Below the pieces are notes generated by a model. It saw only the letters and a list, made by a program, of their open reading frames with translations. It made no database searches and was not told the origin of the DNA. From positions 1 to 40,039 of the forward strand of contig NZ_CABTZR010000017.1 in NCBI RefSeq assembly GCF_902489365.1: a DNA stretch of 40,039 nucleotides, in the 5' to 3' direction. Origin of the DNA: an uncultured Corynebacterium sp. Its GTDB lineage: Bacteria; Actinomycetota; Actinomycetes; Mycobacteriales; Mycobacteriaceae. Position 1 is the first letter of the stretch. Each line of letters opens with the position of its first letter. This document shows, in pieces, positions 24,054 through 30,977 of the stretch. The position numbers were made by a program, and so were the translations under genes.

Positions 24054-24748
24054 GCGATAGCCTCCCTCATGACATAGCCGACGCCACGCACAGTGTGGAT
24101 AAGACGCGGCTCGCCATCTTCTTCGGTCTTCTTACGCAGGTAGCCGATGTACACCTCGAGAGCGTTTCCGGAGGTGGGGAAATCATAGCCCCATACTTCT
24201 TCCAAGATGGTGTTGCGGGAGAGCACCTTGCGCGGGTTCTCCATGAGCAGGCGCAACAAGGCGAATTCGGTGCGAGTCAGGGAAATCTGACGATCGCCAC
24301 GGGTGACTTCACGCGTATCGGCATCGAGCTTGAGATCCTCAAAACTCAGCTGGGTTTCAACGGGCTGCTGCTTGCCAGTCGACTCTGCAGCAGCACGGCG
24401 GACCAAGGAACGAACACGAGCCAAAAGCTCCTCCAGAGCGAAAGGCTTAGGCAGGTAATCATCGGCACCCGCATCGAGGCCGGCAACGCGGTCGGAGACG
24501 CCATCACGAGCCGTGAGCACGAGAATTGGACGGTCCCAGCCCTCACTGCGCAACGTGCGACAAACTTCCAAGCCGTCCATGTTCGGCATCATCACGTCGA
24601 GGATGAGCAGGCCTGGGTTCTCCCTGTGGACCATCTCGACAGCCTCTACGCCATCGGCGGCCAACAATACGTCGTAGCCATTAAACTTCAAGGAGCGGCG
24701 AAGCGATTCGCGTACGGCCTGCTCGTCATCCACGACAAGAATCTTCAT
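24050..24748 (-). CDS. mprA: OmpR-family response regulator, MprA-like
   Basis: A 232-residue regulator with receiver and winged-helix domains. The acidic pocket DDE is at residues 7-9 and the phospho-acceptor is Asp51 (LLILDVMMPN). The C-terminal OmpR/PhoB effector domain has the LTRTEFALLRLLMENPRKVLSR and VEVYIGYLRKK-type recognition segments. It is co-transcribed with the kinase and followed by the HtrA-like protease, the MprAB-PepD order. A 12-base-period CCCCCTTAA repeat 56-76 bases before its start may be its own binding site. Confidence 0.93.
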   Translation of the reverse strand: MKILVVDDEQAVRESLRRSLKFNGYDVLLAADGVEAVEMVHRENPGLLILDVMMPNMDGLEVCRTLRSEGWDRPILVLTARDGVSDRVAGLDAGADDYLPKPFALEELLARVRSLVRRAAAESTGKQQPVETQLSFEDLKLDADTREVTRGDRQISLTRTEFALLRLLMENPRKVLSRNTILEEVWGYDFPTSGNALEVYIGYLRKKTEEDGEPRLIHTVRGVGYVMREAIA

Positions 24749-24803
24749 GTTTCCAATTATGTCCTATCTAGGGCACATTCACGAAGTGGGCCTAGTTCTT
24801 TCG

Positions 24804-24824
24804 CCCCCTTAAATCCCCCCTTAA
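24804..24824. promoter_or_regulatory. CCCCCTTAA direct repeat upstream of mprA-like gene
   Basis: CCCCCTTAA occurs at 24804-24812 and 24816-24824, a 12-base period, 56-76 bases upstream of the response-regulator start. OmpR-family regulators bind tandem half-sites about 10-12 bases apart, so autoregulation is plausible. The motif is seen, the binding is inferred. Confidence 0.4.
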
Positions 24825-24935
24825 GCCTTTATTCACCCCGCTACCCGAGGCATTAGCGTAGGAACAGACAAGGAAGGCACCGCAGCCAGGAGCTGCAACC
24901 TCGAGAATGAGTCACTGTGTCGGACAACTAAATCG

Positions 24936-24983
24936 ACAAAATGCCCCGAGGGATTCACTCAGAAAGGGTGATCCCTCGGGGCA
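24936..24983 (-). terminator. Intrinsic terminator after rpmE2-rpmF
   Basis: TGCCCCGAGGGAT (24942-24954) pairs exactly with ATCCCTCGGGGCA (24971-24983), and the inner TCAC/GTGA extends the stem. On the minus strand the stem is followed by TTTTG. It lies 30 bases beyond the rpmF stop and should end the rpmE2-rpmF transcript. Confidence 0.88.
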
Positions 24984-25012
24984 CTAATCGCAGCGTTTAG
25001 GCTTAGAAAGCC

Positions 25013-25186
25013 TTAGAACTGCTCCACGTCGACTAGGCCGAGCTTGGCGGCCTTCACCAGACGGCGCGGGATGCGCACGGTCTGGCCGTCGATGGTGACC
25101 TCCTGGAGGGCGACGTTATCAGCCTTCCACTGGGAACGGCGAGAGTGGGTGTTCGCGCGGGACTTCTTAAACTTAGGAGTTGCCAT
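25013..25186 (-). CDS. rpmF: 50S ribosomal protein L32, cysteine-free form
   Basis: A 57-residue protein starting MATPKFKKSRANTHSRRSQWK and ending LGLVDVEQF. Translation was read directly from the minus strand. L32 in many bacteria has two CxxC zinc ribbons; this copy has no cysteine. It starts 15 bases after rpmE2 and a strong terminator follows, so the two form an operon. It lies next to the MprAB-like genes, as rpmF does in M. tuberculosis. Confidence 0.93.
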   Translation of the reverse strand: MATPKFKKSRANTHSRRSQWKADNVALQEVTIDGQTVRIPRRLVKAAKLGLVDVEQF

Positions 25187-25201
25187 CTTTTCCTATCCTC
25201 C

Positions 25202-25471
25202 TTACGCGTTCTTCTTCTTGCGGCGAGCCATTGCACCGAAGCGCTGGTTGAACTTCTCAACGCGGCCAGCGGTATCCATAACGCGCTGGGCACCGGTCCA
25301 GAACGGGTGGGACTCAGCGGTGACGTCAACGACGATGAGCGGGTACTCGTTGCCGTCTTCCCACTCAACAGTGCGATCGGAGGTAGCGGTGGACTTGGTC
25401 AGGAAGGAGTGGCCGGTACCGGCGTCCTTGAAGACCACCGGGTGGTAATCCGGGTGGATATCTTTCTTCAT
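25202..25471 (-). CDS. rpmE2: 50S ribosomal protein L31 type B
   Basis: An 89-residue type B L31 starting MKKDIHPDYHPVVFKDAGTG, with the family segments SFLTKSTATS and SHPFWTGAQRVMDTAGRVEKFNQRFG. It has no cysteine. Type B copies replace the zinc-binding L31 during zinc limitation in many bacteria and are often under Zur control. It is first in an operon with rpmF and divergent to rpmB across a 498-base gap. Confidence 0.95.
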   Translation of the reverse strand: MKKDIHPDYHPVVFKDAGTGHSFLTKSTATSDRTVEWEDGNEYPLIVVDVTAESHPFWTGAQRVMDTAGRVEKFNQRFGAMARRKKKNA

Positions 25472-25969
25472 ATGTCGATTCCCTCAGGGTTGAACTACGG
25501 GTCGGTTCCTTCCGCAACACTTCTCCGGCGTGGAAGGAAGTGTGAAAGGATCGTGCCCGAGTTGGGTCTCTATACTTACAAACTGTGCGGCTCGTGCCGA
25601 CAACTCGACATATCCTACAGGCCACCAGCATTAAAACCGAAATCGCTCTGGCAGCCTCCGCCGAGCTCTGTCCGACACAATCCACATCCACGCCCGTCAC
25701 CTGCCCCTTCGGCAGGAACGCGCCATAAATCAGGTATAAATCAGAGGTATCCACACCGGCCCGCATGCCGGCGGTGATTAGGTTCTGCAGGCTGTGGCAT
25801 GTAAGATTTCCCCTTGCTGTTGTCAAAGTAATCGTTTTACGCCCTCATCAACTGGTGTTCAACGGATTAAGCCTCCTGCTCAACCTCACTTTTCGAGCGC
25901 CGCGCCTCACCGCGGAATAGGCACTCCGTTAGTCGCTTTCGATGTGGGCGGCTAGGAGAAAGAAGACCC
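25472..25969. promoter_or_regulatory. Divergent control region of two ribosomal-protein operons
   Basis: The 498 bases between rpmE2 and rpmB show no credible gene. In the presumed rpmE2 leader an inverted repeat ACACTTC/GAAGTGT lies at 25517-25523 and 25537-25543, about 45-70 bases upstream of the start, and could form a leader hairpin. Near 25823-25841 an AT-rich stretch containing AAAGTAATCGTTTTAC resembles a zinc-uptake-regulator site only weakly. An AGGAGAAAGA ribosome site precedes rpmB. Confidence 0.4.
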
Positions 25970-26206
25970 ATGTCGGCTATTTGCCAGGTAACGGGCCGCA
26001 AGCCGGAATTCGGCAAGCAGGTCTCGCACTCGCACCGCCGCACCTCGCGCCGTTGGAACCCCAACGTGCAGCGTCGTCGGTACTACCTGCCCTCTGAGGG
26101 CCGTACCATCACCCTGACCGTTTCCACCAAGGGCATGAAGATCATCGACCGCGATGGCATCGAGTCCGTCGTGGCTAAGATTCGCGCACGTGGGGAGAAG
26201 ATCTAA
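25970..26206 (+). CDS. rpmB: 50S ribosomal protein L28
   Basis: A 78-residue L28: [65 protein letters not shown]. Only one cysteine is present and the CxxC pairs of zinc-binding forms are absent. AGGAGA lies at good distance before the ATG. It leads the run rpmB-rpmG-rpsN-rpsR with gaps of 2, 3 and 15 bases, clearly one operon. Confidence 0.96.
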
Positions 26207-26208
26207 AG

Positions 26209-26373
26209 ATGGCACGTAATGACATCCGTCCAATCATCAAACTGAAGTCCACTGCGGGCACTGGCTACACCTACGTGACCCGTAAGAACAAGCGCAACAA
26301 CCCGGATCGCATCACCCTGAAGAAGTTCGATCCGATCGTCCGCAAGCACGTCGAATTCCGCGAGGAGCGATAA
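26209..26373 (+). CDS. rpmG: 50S ribosomal protein L33, cysteine-free form
   Basis: A 54-residue protein ([20 protein letters not shown]... [13 protein letters not shown]... [13 protein letters not shown]), translated directly from the plus strand. The two CxxC pairs of zinc-binding L33 are missing altogether. It starts two bases after the rpmB stop and ends three bases before rpsN. Confidence 0.95.
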
Positions 26374-26376
26374 TTT

Positions 26377-26682
26377 ATGGCTAAGAAGTCAAAGATCGCC
26401 AAGAACGAGCAGCGCAAGGAAATCGTCGCCCGCTACGCGGAGCGTCGCGCTGAGCTCAAGGCAATCATCAAGAACCCGAACACCCCGGACGAAGAGCGCC
26501 TCGAGGCGCAGTTCGAGCTGAACCGTCAGCCGCGCGACGCCGCCCGCGTCCGCGTCCGTAACCGCGACTCCGCTGATGGACGTCCGCGCGGTTACCTCCG
26601 CAAGTTCGGTCTGTCCCGTGTCCGTATGCGCGGCATGGCTCACCGTGGTGAGCTGCCGGGCGTTCGCAAGTCCAGCTGGTAA
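26377..26682 (+). CDS. rpsN: 30S ribosomal protein S14, long zinc-independent form
   Basis: A 101-residue S14: MAKKSKIAKNEQRKEIVARYAERR, LNRQPRDAARVRVRNRDSADGRPRG, and FGLSRVRMRGMAHRGELPGVRKSSW at the end. This is the long type without the CxxC zinc knuckle of the 61-residue form. Third gene of the rpmB operon. Confidence 0.96.
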   Translation: MAKKSKIAKNEQRKEIVARYAERRAELKAIIKNPNTPDEERLEAQFELNRQPRDAARVRVRNRDSADGRPRGYLRKFGLSRVRMRGMAHRGELPGVRKSSW

Positions 26683-26697
26683 AGGGGTACCCATACA

Positions 26698-26952
26698 ATG
26701 GCTGTCAAGCGTAATAATCACAAGAAGTTCCGTATGGAGCAGACCCGCCGCCCGAAGAAGAACCCGCTCAAGGCCGAGGGCATTGAGAAGGTTGACTACA
26801 AGGAGATCAAGACCCTGCGTCTGTTCATCTCCGACCGCGGCAAGATCCGCTCCCGTCGCGTCACCGGTCTGACCCCGCAGCAGCAGCGTCAGGTTGCTAC
26901 TGCAGTCAAGAACGCACGCGAAATGGCTCTCCTGCCGTTCACGTCCCGCTAA
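26698..26952 (+). CDS. rpsR: 30S ribosomal protein S18, cysteine-free form
   Basis: An 84-residue S18 with the signature KRNNHKKFRMEQTRRPKKNPL, then VDYKEIKTLRLFISDRGKI and RRVTGLTPQQQRQVATAVKNAREMALLPFTSR. No cysteine is present, so this is the zinc-independent form. Last gene of the operon, followed by a GC-rich terminator. Confidence 0.96.
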   Translation: MAVKRNNHKKFRMEQTRRPKKNPLKAEGIEKVDYKEIKTLRLFISDRGKIRSRRVTGLTPQQQRQVATAVKNAREMALLPFTSR

Positions 26953-27026
26953 ACACTAGCTGGTTTCAACAGCGCACTTTTGCCGCTGTACTCGTGACTC
27001 ACTAGGACAGGACAAAAGAGCTTTCA

Positions 27027-27077
27027 GGCCGCCGCCTCCTCCCCCACCTCGGGGCAGGCAGGCGGCGGTCGTCGTTT
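27027..27077 (+). terminator. Terminator after the rpmB-rpmG-rpsN-rpsR operon
   Basis: GGCCGCCGCCT (27027-27037) pairs with AGGCGGCGGTC (27060-27070) with one G-T pair, and a CCCC/GGGG pairing is possible in the loop. GTCGTTTTC follows. Position and shape fit an intrinsic terminator. Confidence 0.75.
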
Positions 27078-27170
27078 TCGCGGTTGGGGCAGTTGCTCTG
27101 CCGCCCCACAAATTCCCAGTGCTACATTGAAGAGCTAGAAAGCCCCTGACGGAAAGGCAACTAACACCTG

Positions 27171-27953
27171 ATGCCGCTGCACGAATCCCTCACCGATCTC
27201 AGCGAACTAGCCGCCCACTGCCACTCCCCCGCCCATGCGCGTGGACTATTGGAAGAAGCCCAGGACCTTCTGCGCAATGCCACCGCCCACCGGGCTGACG
27301 AGGTCGAGCTTGCGGCGTGGTTTTCCCGCGTGGTCACCGATATTGTTCGCTCCCCAGGTCTTGCTAGCCCTGTGCGGCTGACAGGCGCTGCCGCCCGCGG
27401 GGATCTTCTCCCTTCACTTCCCATCACCTGGCTGGGCGCCGACGAGCAGCTGGAGCAGGTCATCATCGAGGCTGGCTTGCCCTGCGGCGCAGTCGCGGAA
27501 TGCGCCTCAACTCGCGCTGATGCCGGCCTGCCGCTGGGCACCGGCGGCGAGGAGGAACTCTATGCCGAGGCTGTATCGCAGCGGCCAGCGCCCCTCAAGC
27601 TCGTGGATGGACTGCCGGACCGCTCCGCCGAGGTGTCCATTCGCCGTTCCCTACTCGCCCCCGTTTCGGCCATCGCCCGCTGGGCAGCGCCGGCTCCTCG
27701 CCCCACCCCTGACCGCCTTGCCATTGGCGTGGAACGCGAATTGCTCACCGCGGCCGAGGCAGAAGGCCTGAGCCTGGCGTGGGGCACGGGCATCGCGCTG
27801 GAATTGGGGCGGTGGTACGAGGGCGTCGACAAGCACAGCGTTATTCTCGAAGACCTTCCGCCATTGGACCGCACTGCCTACGGCTCGGCGTGCCGCACAG
27901 TCTCCGCTGCCGTCGAATCCATCATGATCCGGCACGGTAATGTGGTTAGCTGA
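27171..27953 (+). CDS. DUF294-like putative nucleotidyltransferase, degenerate
   Basis: A 260-residue soluble protein upstream of amtR. An N-terminal helical part (LAAHCHSPAHARGLLEEAQDLL) is followed by RLTGAAARGDLLPSLPITWLG at about residues 67-87. This resembles the GSxARGxxxxxSDxDW motif of nucleotidyltransferases, but both metal-binding aspartates are lost. A C-terminal helical segment ends with CRTVSAAVESIMIRHG. The overall order recalls the DUF294/GlnD-like putative nucleotidyltransferases, so a regulatory pseudoenzyme is possible. The ATG at 27171 has only a distant GAAAGG before it, so a nearby alternative start cannot be excluded. The assignment is tentative. Confidence 0.5.
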   Translation: MPLHESLTDLSELAAHCHSPAHARGLLEEAQDLLRNATAHRADEVELAAWFSRVVTDIVRSPGLASPVRLTGAAARGDLLPSLPITWLGADEQLEQVIIEAGLPCGAVAECASTRADAGLPLGTGGEEELYAEAVSQRPAPLKLVDGLPDRSAEVSIRRSLLAPVSAIARWAAPAPRPTPDRLAIGVERELLTAAEAEGLSLAWGTGIALELGRWYEGVDKHSVILEDLPPLDRTAYGSACRTVSAAVESIMIRHGNVVS

Positions 27954-27954
27954 A

Positions 27955-28019
27955 GTCAAAGCGACGCTTTGACGAACGCCGTTCGCGGCGGGGTGTACGA
28001 TTACTGACTTGCCGTCAGT
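27955..28019. promoter_or_regulatory. Two inverted repeats in the amtR upstream region
   Basis: GTCAAAGC-GAC-GCTTTGAC is a perfect dyad at 27955-27973, right after the upstream gene's stop, and ACTGAC-TTGCC-GTCAGT is a perfect dyad at 28003-28019. A TACGAT (27997-28002) just before the second could be a -10 element, placing this dyad near the transcription start of amtR. The first may be a hairpin terminator without T-run. The dyads are seen; the roles are inferred. Confidence 0.5.
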
Positions 28020-28053
28020 TATTACGTGAATTTTATCGAAGGGAGTCCGCCTC

Positions 28054-28770
28054 ATGGCAGGTAGCGTTGGCAGGCCAAGGAAGAATAGCCCACGCCGCCG
28101 GGGAAACACCGCGCGCGAGGAAATCCTGGATGCCTCATCCGAGCTCTTCACCACCCAGGGCTTTGCGACAACCTCGACGCACCAGATCGCCGATGCCGTC
28201 GGTATCCGGCAGGCATCGCTGTACTATCACTTCCCTTCCAAGACGGATATCTTCCTCACCCTGCTGAATTCCACCATCGAGCCCTCTCTCGAGCTAGCGG
28301 AGGAGCTAGCGGCCTCGGATGCCGCGCCGGCGCAGCGCCTGTGGTCCCTGGTGGCCGCGGAGTCCCGCCTGCTCTTGACTTCGGCGTGGAACGTGGGCCG
28401 CCTGTACCAGCTTCCGGTGGCTAACTCCCCCGAATTCGGCGAATATCACGAGCAGCGTGACCGCCTCAAGGATCACTTCCGCATTGCCGCCGCTGGCATT
28501 GTTGGTGATGATGACCCGCGCGTCGAGCTTCCTTTCCACATCGCGCTCTCCGTTATTGAGATGCGTCCCAACGATGGCACCGCGCCTTTCGACGCCTCGC
28601 AGCGCGTGCCGGAGCAATCCGCCATGCTTGCCGACGCCGCCCTAGCCGTCCTCGGCACCACCCCTCCCGAGGATGCAGAAGCGACTACCTTGGAGCTGCT
28701 GAAGAACCGCAACGACTCCATCTCGGCAGCTGCCGCTGCCGCAGCCGACCGCAAGAAGACGACGCGCTAA
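28054..28770 (+). CDS. amtR: TetR family regulator AmtR, nitrogen control
   Basis: A 238-residue TetR-type repressor closely resembling C. glutamicum AmtR as I remember it. The shared blocks are MAGSVGRPR at the start, REEILDASSELFTTQGFATT, STHQIADAVGIRQASLYYHFPSK in the HTH, then NVGRLYQLPVANSPEFGEY and LPFHIALSVIEMRPNDG. AmtR represses ammonium uptake and assimilation genes and is released by adenylylated GlnK rather than by a small ligand. A GGGAGT site precedes the ATG. Its stop overlaps the convergent gene by four bases. The C-terminal tail has an Ala-rich stretch (AAAAAAAD) with Lys/Arg after it. Confidence 0.92.
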   Translation: MAGSVGRPRKNSPRRRGNTAREEILDASSELFTTQGFATTSTHQIADAVGIRQASLYYHFPSKTDIFLTLLNSTIEPSLELAEELAASDAAPAQRLWSLVAAESRLLLTSAWNVGRLYQLPVANSPEFGEYHEQRDRLKDHFRIAAAGIVGDDDPRVELPFHIALSVIEMRPNDGTAPFDASQRVPEQSAMLADAALAVLGTTPPEDAEATTLELLKNRNDSISAAAAAAADRKKTTR

Positions 28771-29447
28771 CGACCGTGCCGGATGGCGTAATGCGCCAAG
28801 AAGGTCTTATACGGTTTATAGGCCTTTTCGCCGTCCGCCCGAAGACTGTCCACGAGGCGATCCATCTTGTGGTTGGTTTTCTTCTCGGTCCAGTCCAGAG
28901 CCTCAGCAATCTCGCGCACCGAGGGGATATCGGCATCAGTCGAGCCCGGCTTCTTGAGGTAGCTGGCTAGCTGGCGCAGTAGCTCCTCCTGCTCATCGTT
29001 GGGCACATGGCGGGTGCGGGTGCGCTCCTCATCGAGGTCCTGCTCGCGCTTAGTCCGGCGCGAGTAGTTGCTGTTTTCGACATCGATGTAGAGCTCGTAG
29101 GGACATTCCGGGGTTTCAAACGTAATCCGTGACGGGCCCGGTGGCACGGCCGCCACCGAGCGCGGGCCGAGATCAATGCGGGAGAATCCCTTAACCCCGC
29201 GCAGTTCGATGCGCAGCGGAATGTGGCTGCCTACGTTGCAGATCATCCAGCCTTGACCGCCGTACCACAGTTGGAAAAGTTGACGGTGCAGGGTGAGGTC
29301 CCCCTCGCCGATCCGGAAGTCACCAGCGCGGCCGACGACGACTTCCTCACCCGGCGCCATGACCAGCACGCCGCCGATCAGATCATCGATGCGCAACCTG
29401 GGTCCCCGAGTCGCGTCGTGCGATGGGAGTGGCTGTTGCTGGCTCAT
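28767..29447 (-). CDS. FHA-like and winged-helix-like protein, unknown function
   Basis: A 226-residue soluble protein. The N-terminal half looks like an FHA fold: VVVGRAGDFRIGEGDLTLHRQLFQLWY, then GWMICNVGSHIPLRI, with the FHA GR and N-G-S order. The SRxH core that normally reads phosphothreonine appears as LHRQ, so binding may be altered. After a charged linker (residues ~130-150) a C-terminal segment IPSVREIAEALDWTEKKTNHKMDRLVDSL resembles a winged helix. The ATG at 29447 follows GGAGG at five bases and is preferred to a GTG two codons earlier. It lies 132 bases downstream of a Ser/Thr kinase on the same strand, suggesting it is a partner or substrate. Confidence 0.6.
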   Translation of the reverse strand: MSQQQPLPSHDATRGPRLRIDDLIGGVLVMAPGEEVVVGRAGDFRIGEGDLTLHRQLFQLWYGGQGWMICNVGSHIPLRIELRGVKGFSRIDLGPRSVAAVPPGPSRITFETPECPYELYIDVENSNYSRRTKREQDLDEERTRTRHVPNDEQEELLRQLASYLKKPGSTDADIPSVREIAEALDWTEKKTNHKMDRLVDSLRADGEKAYKPYKTFLAHYAIRHGR

Positions 29448-29585
29448 GGACACCTCCGTAGGCGGCTGGACGATTCGCGCACATCGCTTTTCGGCTCGGC
29501 GATATGCCTCAACAATGCCCTACAGTGTAGCGGCTCTCACCACAGTACTGCGGGGACAAGCCGCTTGCCCCCAGCTTGTTGGGGA

Positions 29586-30833
29586 CTAGGACACGATGGC
29601 CCATGTCACCACGAAAATGAGGATGATGACAACAATGGTGACTGTGATGATCAGAGCATTCTGATTATCCTTTGCAGCTGGTTTGGCAGCTCTAGGCTTC
29701 GCCGCGGCACGCTTGTGAACGGTAGCCCCCGGTACCGCAGGAGTCACCGGCGTGGAGGGAGATACCGTCCCGGGTGAGGCGACCGGGTTAGCGGGAGCCA
29801 CAAAACCGGTCGGCATGGCCTGCTCGACAGACCCAAAGGAACCGGCAGGTCGCGGCCAGTGTTGCGTCGGCTGCCCAGGGGTCTTTGCCTGCTGTGGCTG
29901 CACAGATTCCGGCGCCCGGTTGGTGGTGGGCTGGGATCGGGAGACGTCGTCAAGCGCGGCGATGAAATCCTGGGCGCGCGCAAAACGCTGCATGGGCACG
30001 CTATCCAGCGCCTTGTTCAGGACAGTCTGTACCTGCGCCACCACCCGTGCAGTGTCCTTCGCGAGGACCGCAGTGAAAGCATCACTGGACAAGTCCGGGA
30101 TGCGTCGCTGCCCTTCCCACTCACTGCGCGGCATCGTGTCCTTGAGGTGATGCAGCGTGAGCATCTCGAATGCAATAAGCGCTAGCGAGTAGTCATCCGC
30201 GCGTGCCGACACATCGTCATCGCCGTAGGCATAACCATTATTCTCCGGGGCCAGGTACTTTTCAGTGCCCACGATGTGGCCAACCTGCGTCAGACGGGAT
30301 TGCCCCTCTTCGATGCTGATCCCGAAATCACTGAGCACGGCAGGCGGCAGGCTGCCCGGGTTGTTGCGCAACAGGATATTGGCGGGCTTGATATCGCGGT
30401 GCACCCACCCGGGGTGTAGCTCGTGGTGCATGTAGTCCAGCGCCGACGCAATCGGCGTGAGGTAGTAGACCACCTCAGCCACGCTAAACCCCCGGCCATT
30501 TTGGGCCCGTTCGCGGATGGCGTGGGCCAACGTTCCGCCGTCGATAAACGCCATCACCATGACGTCATCGCCGCGCGGCGTGGACTCTTTGGAATAGAAC
30601 TGGACCACTCCCGGGTGGCTGCCAATCTTGGTCAGCGCCTTCATTTCGTTGTTGAAGCGGGCGCGGGAGGCTTCATCGCGGACATCATCCAGCAGCACCT
30701 TGACCGCAAGCTCACGAGAAAGATCCGGATCGGTGGCATGGAAGACCTGCCCCATGCCGCCTTCCCCCAGCAGGTACACGGTGGTATACCGCTTCTGCTG
30801 GGTCAGCCATTGCACGAAGTAGGAATTAGTCAC
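29586..30833 (-). CDS. Serine/threonine protein kinase with C-terminal membrane anchor
   Basis: About 415 residues. The PknB-type kinase domain (residues ~15-285) has the Gly-rich loop GEGGMGQVF at 23-31, Lys45 (LAVKVL), HRD at 145-147 and DFG at 169-171. GTEKYLAPE closes the activation segment, so it should be active. A Pro/Thr/Ala-rich region of about 100 residues follows. A single hydrophobic segment (IITVTIVVIILIFVV) lies at the extreme C-terminus with no external sensor domain, unlike PknA/PknB. The GTG at 30831-30833 was chosen just before the domain; the open frame continues 25 codons upstream. Divergent to a membrane protein gene. It is not recognised as one of the four standard corynebacterial kinases. 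Confidence 0.85.
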   Translation of the reverse strand: MTNSYFVQWLTQQKRYTTVYLLGEGGMGQVFHATDPDLSRELAVKVLLDDVRDEASRARFNNEMKALTKIGSHPGVVQFYSKESTPRGDDVMVMAFIDGGTLAHAIRERAQNGRGFSVAEVVYYLTPIASALDYMHHELHPGWVHRDIKPANILLRNNPGSLPPAVLSDFGISIEEGQSRLTQVGHIVGTEKYLAPENNGYAYGDDDVSARADDYSLALIAFEMLTLHHLKDTMPRSEWEGQRRIPDLSSDAFTAVLAKDTARVVAQVQTVLNKALDSVPMQRFARAQDFIAALDDVSRSQPTTNRAPESVQPQQAKTPGQPTQHWPRPAGSFGSVEQAMPTGFVAPANPVASPGTVSPSTPVTPAVPGATVHKRAAAKPRAAKPAAKDNQNALIITVTIVVIILIFVVTWAIVS

Positions 30834-30977
30834 CGCCCCATTGCACCATATGCACAACCAAGCATGAGGGTGCCATGTCCCATCGCCCCCAAATGGAGGG
30901 GACTTCACCGTGGTTCAGTCAGGCACGCGGGAGCCAGTTATGCTACCTGTTGTTCTCTATAGTTTTCCAAGGACCCT

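Noticed and set aside
25823..25841. Zinc-regulator (Zur) box between the ribosomal-protein operons
   Set aside because: The dyad symmetry is weak and the match to the known actinobacterial motif is poor, so it is mentioned only as a possibility in the control region.
30950..30965. AmtR box before the gene at 30978 (CTATAG)
   Set aside because: Only one half-site is present; the second ATAG at the required distance is missing.
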